This document shows, piece by piece, positions 21,278-21,429 of a DNA stretch of 21,429 nucleotides. The notes below the pieces were generated by a model, which searched no databases, was not told where the DNA came from, and saw nothing but the letters and a program-made list of their open reading frames with translations. The stretch is from an uncultured Veillonella sp. (GTDB lineage: Bacteria; Bacillota; Negativicutes; Veillonellales; Veillonellaceae): positions 1-21,429 of the forward strand of contig URSE01000011.1 of the NCBI GenBank assembly GCA_900550455.1, in the 5' to 3' direction. Both the position numbers and the translations under genes were made by a program. The stretch's first letter is position 1; every line of letters starts with the position of its first letter.

Positions 21278-21429
21278 GATTTTAAGGACTTTATGAAAGC
21301 TTAAAAAGCCTTATTTTATCTAGCTTCTTAAAGCATTTATGGGTACACATTTTTTACTAAAAGTCAATATAATCAGGTATACGATATATTAATTATGTAT
21401 ATATTTTTAAGTATTTCTTTAGATATTTG
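21278..21429. other. AT-rich upstream region, no gene seen
   Basis: No frame longer than about 20 codons with a start is seen on either strand. A TATAAT on the plus strand at 21368-21373 could be the -10 of a divergent gene beyond the window, but no convincing -35 accompanies it. Confidence 0.5.

Noticed and set aside
21300..21345. Possible terminator from short GCTT/AAGC repeats
   Set aside because: Stems are only four to five bases and no T-run follows at the right place on either strand.

Overview
The window suggests a Gram-negative-walled (diderm) Firmicute of the class Negativicutes (Veillonella/Dialister type). This is inferred from two things. The housekeeping gene order is Firmicute-like: phoH-ybeY-era-recO, and pcrA-ligA followed by gatCAB. 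The window also encodes a tripartite-type RND efflux permease with a lipoprotein adaptor, which needs an outer membrane. GC content is moderate. The genus is not established.

All 16 supported genes are on the minus strand, so transcription runs from high to low coordinates. Four transcription units can be drawn. (1) 21277-16797: a consensus promoter, RND adaptor, RND permease (GTG start), terminator. (2) 16718-15615: an extended -10 promoter, ppaC (manganese pyrophosphatase), terminator. (3) 15570-7538: pcrA, ligA, a second promoter inside the ligA end, gatC, gatA, gatB, an unknown two-helix membrane protein, and a very strong terminator. (4) 7510 to the left edge: an extended -10 promoter, a B12-binding radical SAM protein, a YhcC-type radical SAM protein, phoH, ybeY, era, a CNNM/CorC-type membrane protein and the 5' part of recO, which runs off the window. 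recO starts with TTG.

Unit 3 joins DNA unwinding and nick sealing (PcrA, LigA) to indirect Gln/Asn-tRNA synthesis (GatCAB). Unit 4 joins ribosome and rRNA maturation (YbeY, Era, PhoH) to two radical SAM enzymes and a recombination mediator. Unit 1 would export toxic compounds but carries no outer-membrane channel gene here.

Most of the window is conserved core genome. I found no clear undescribed system, no mobile element, no CRISPR array and no tRNA or rRNA gene. The points most worth a second look are the strict four-residue-period tail on the CNNM protein, the dyad over the pump promoter, the unknown membrane protein after gatB with hairpin-forming repeats on both sides, and the two radical SAM genes heading the era/recO operon.
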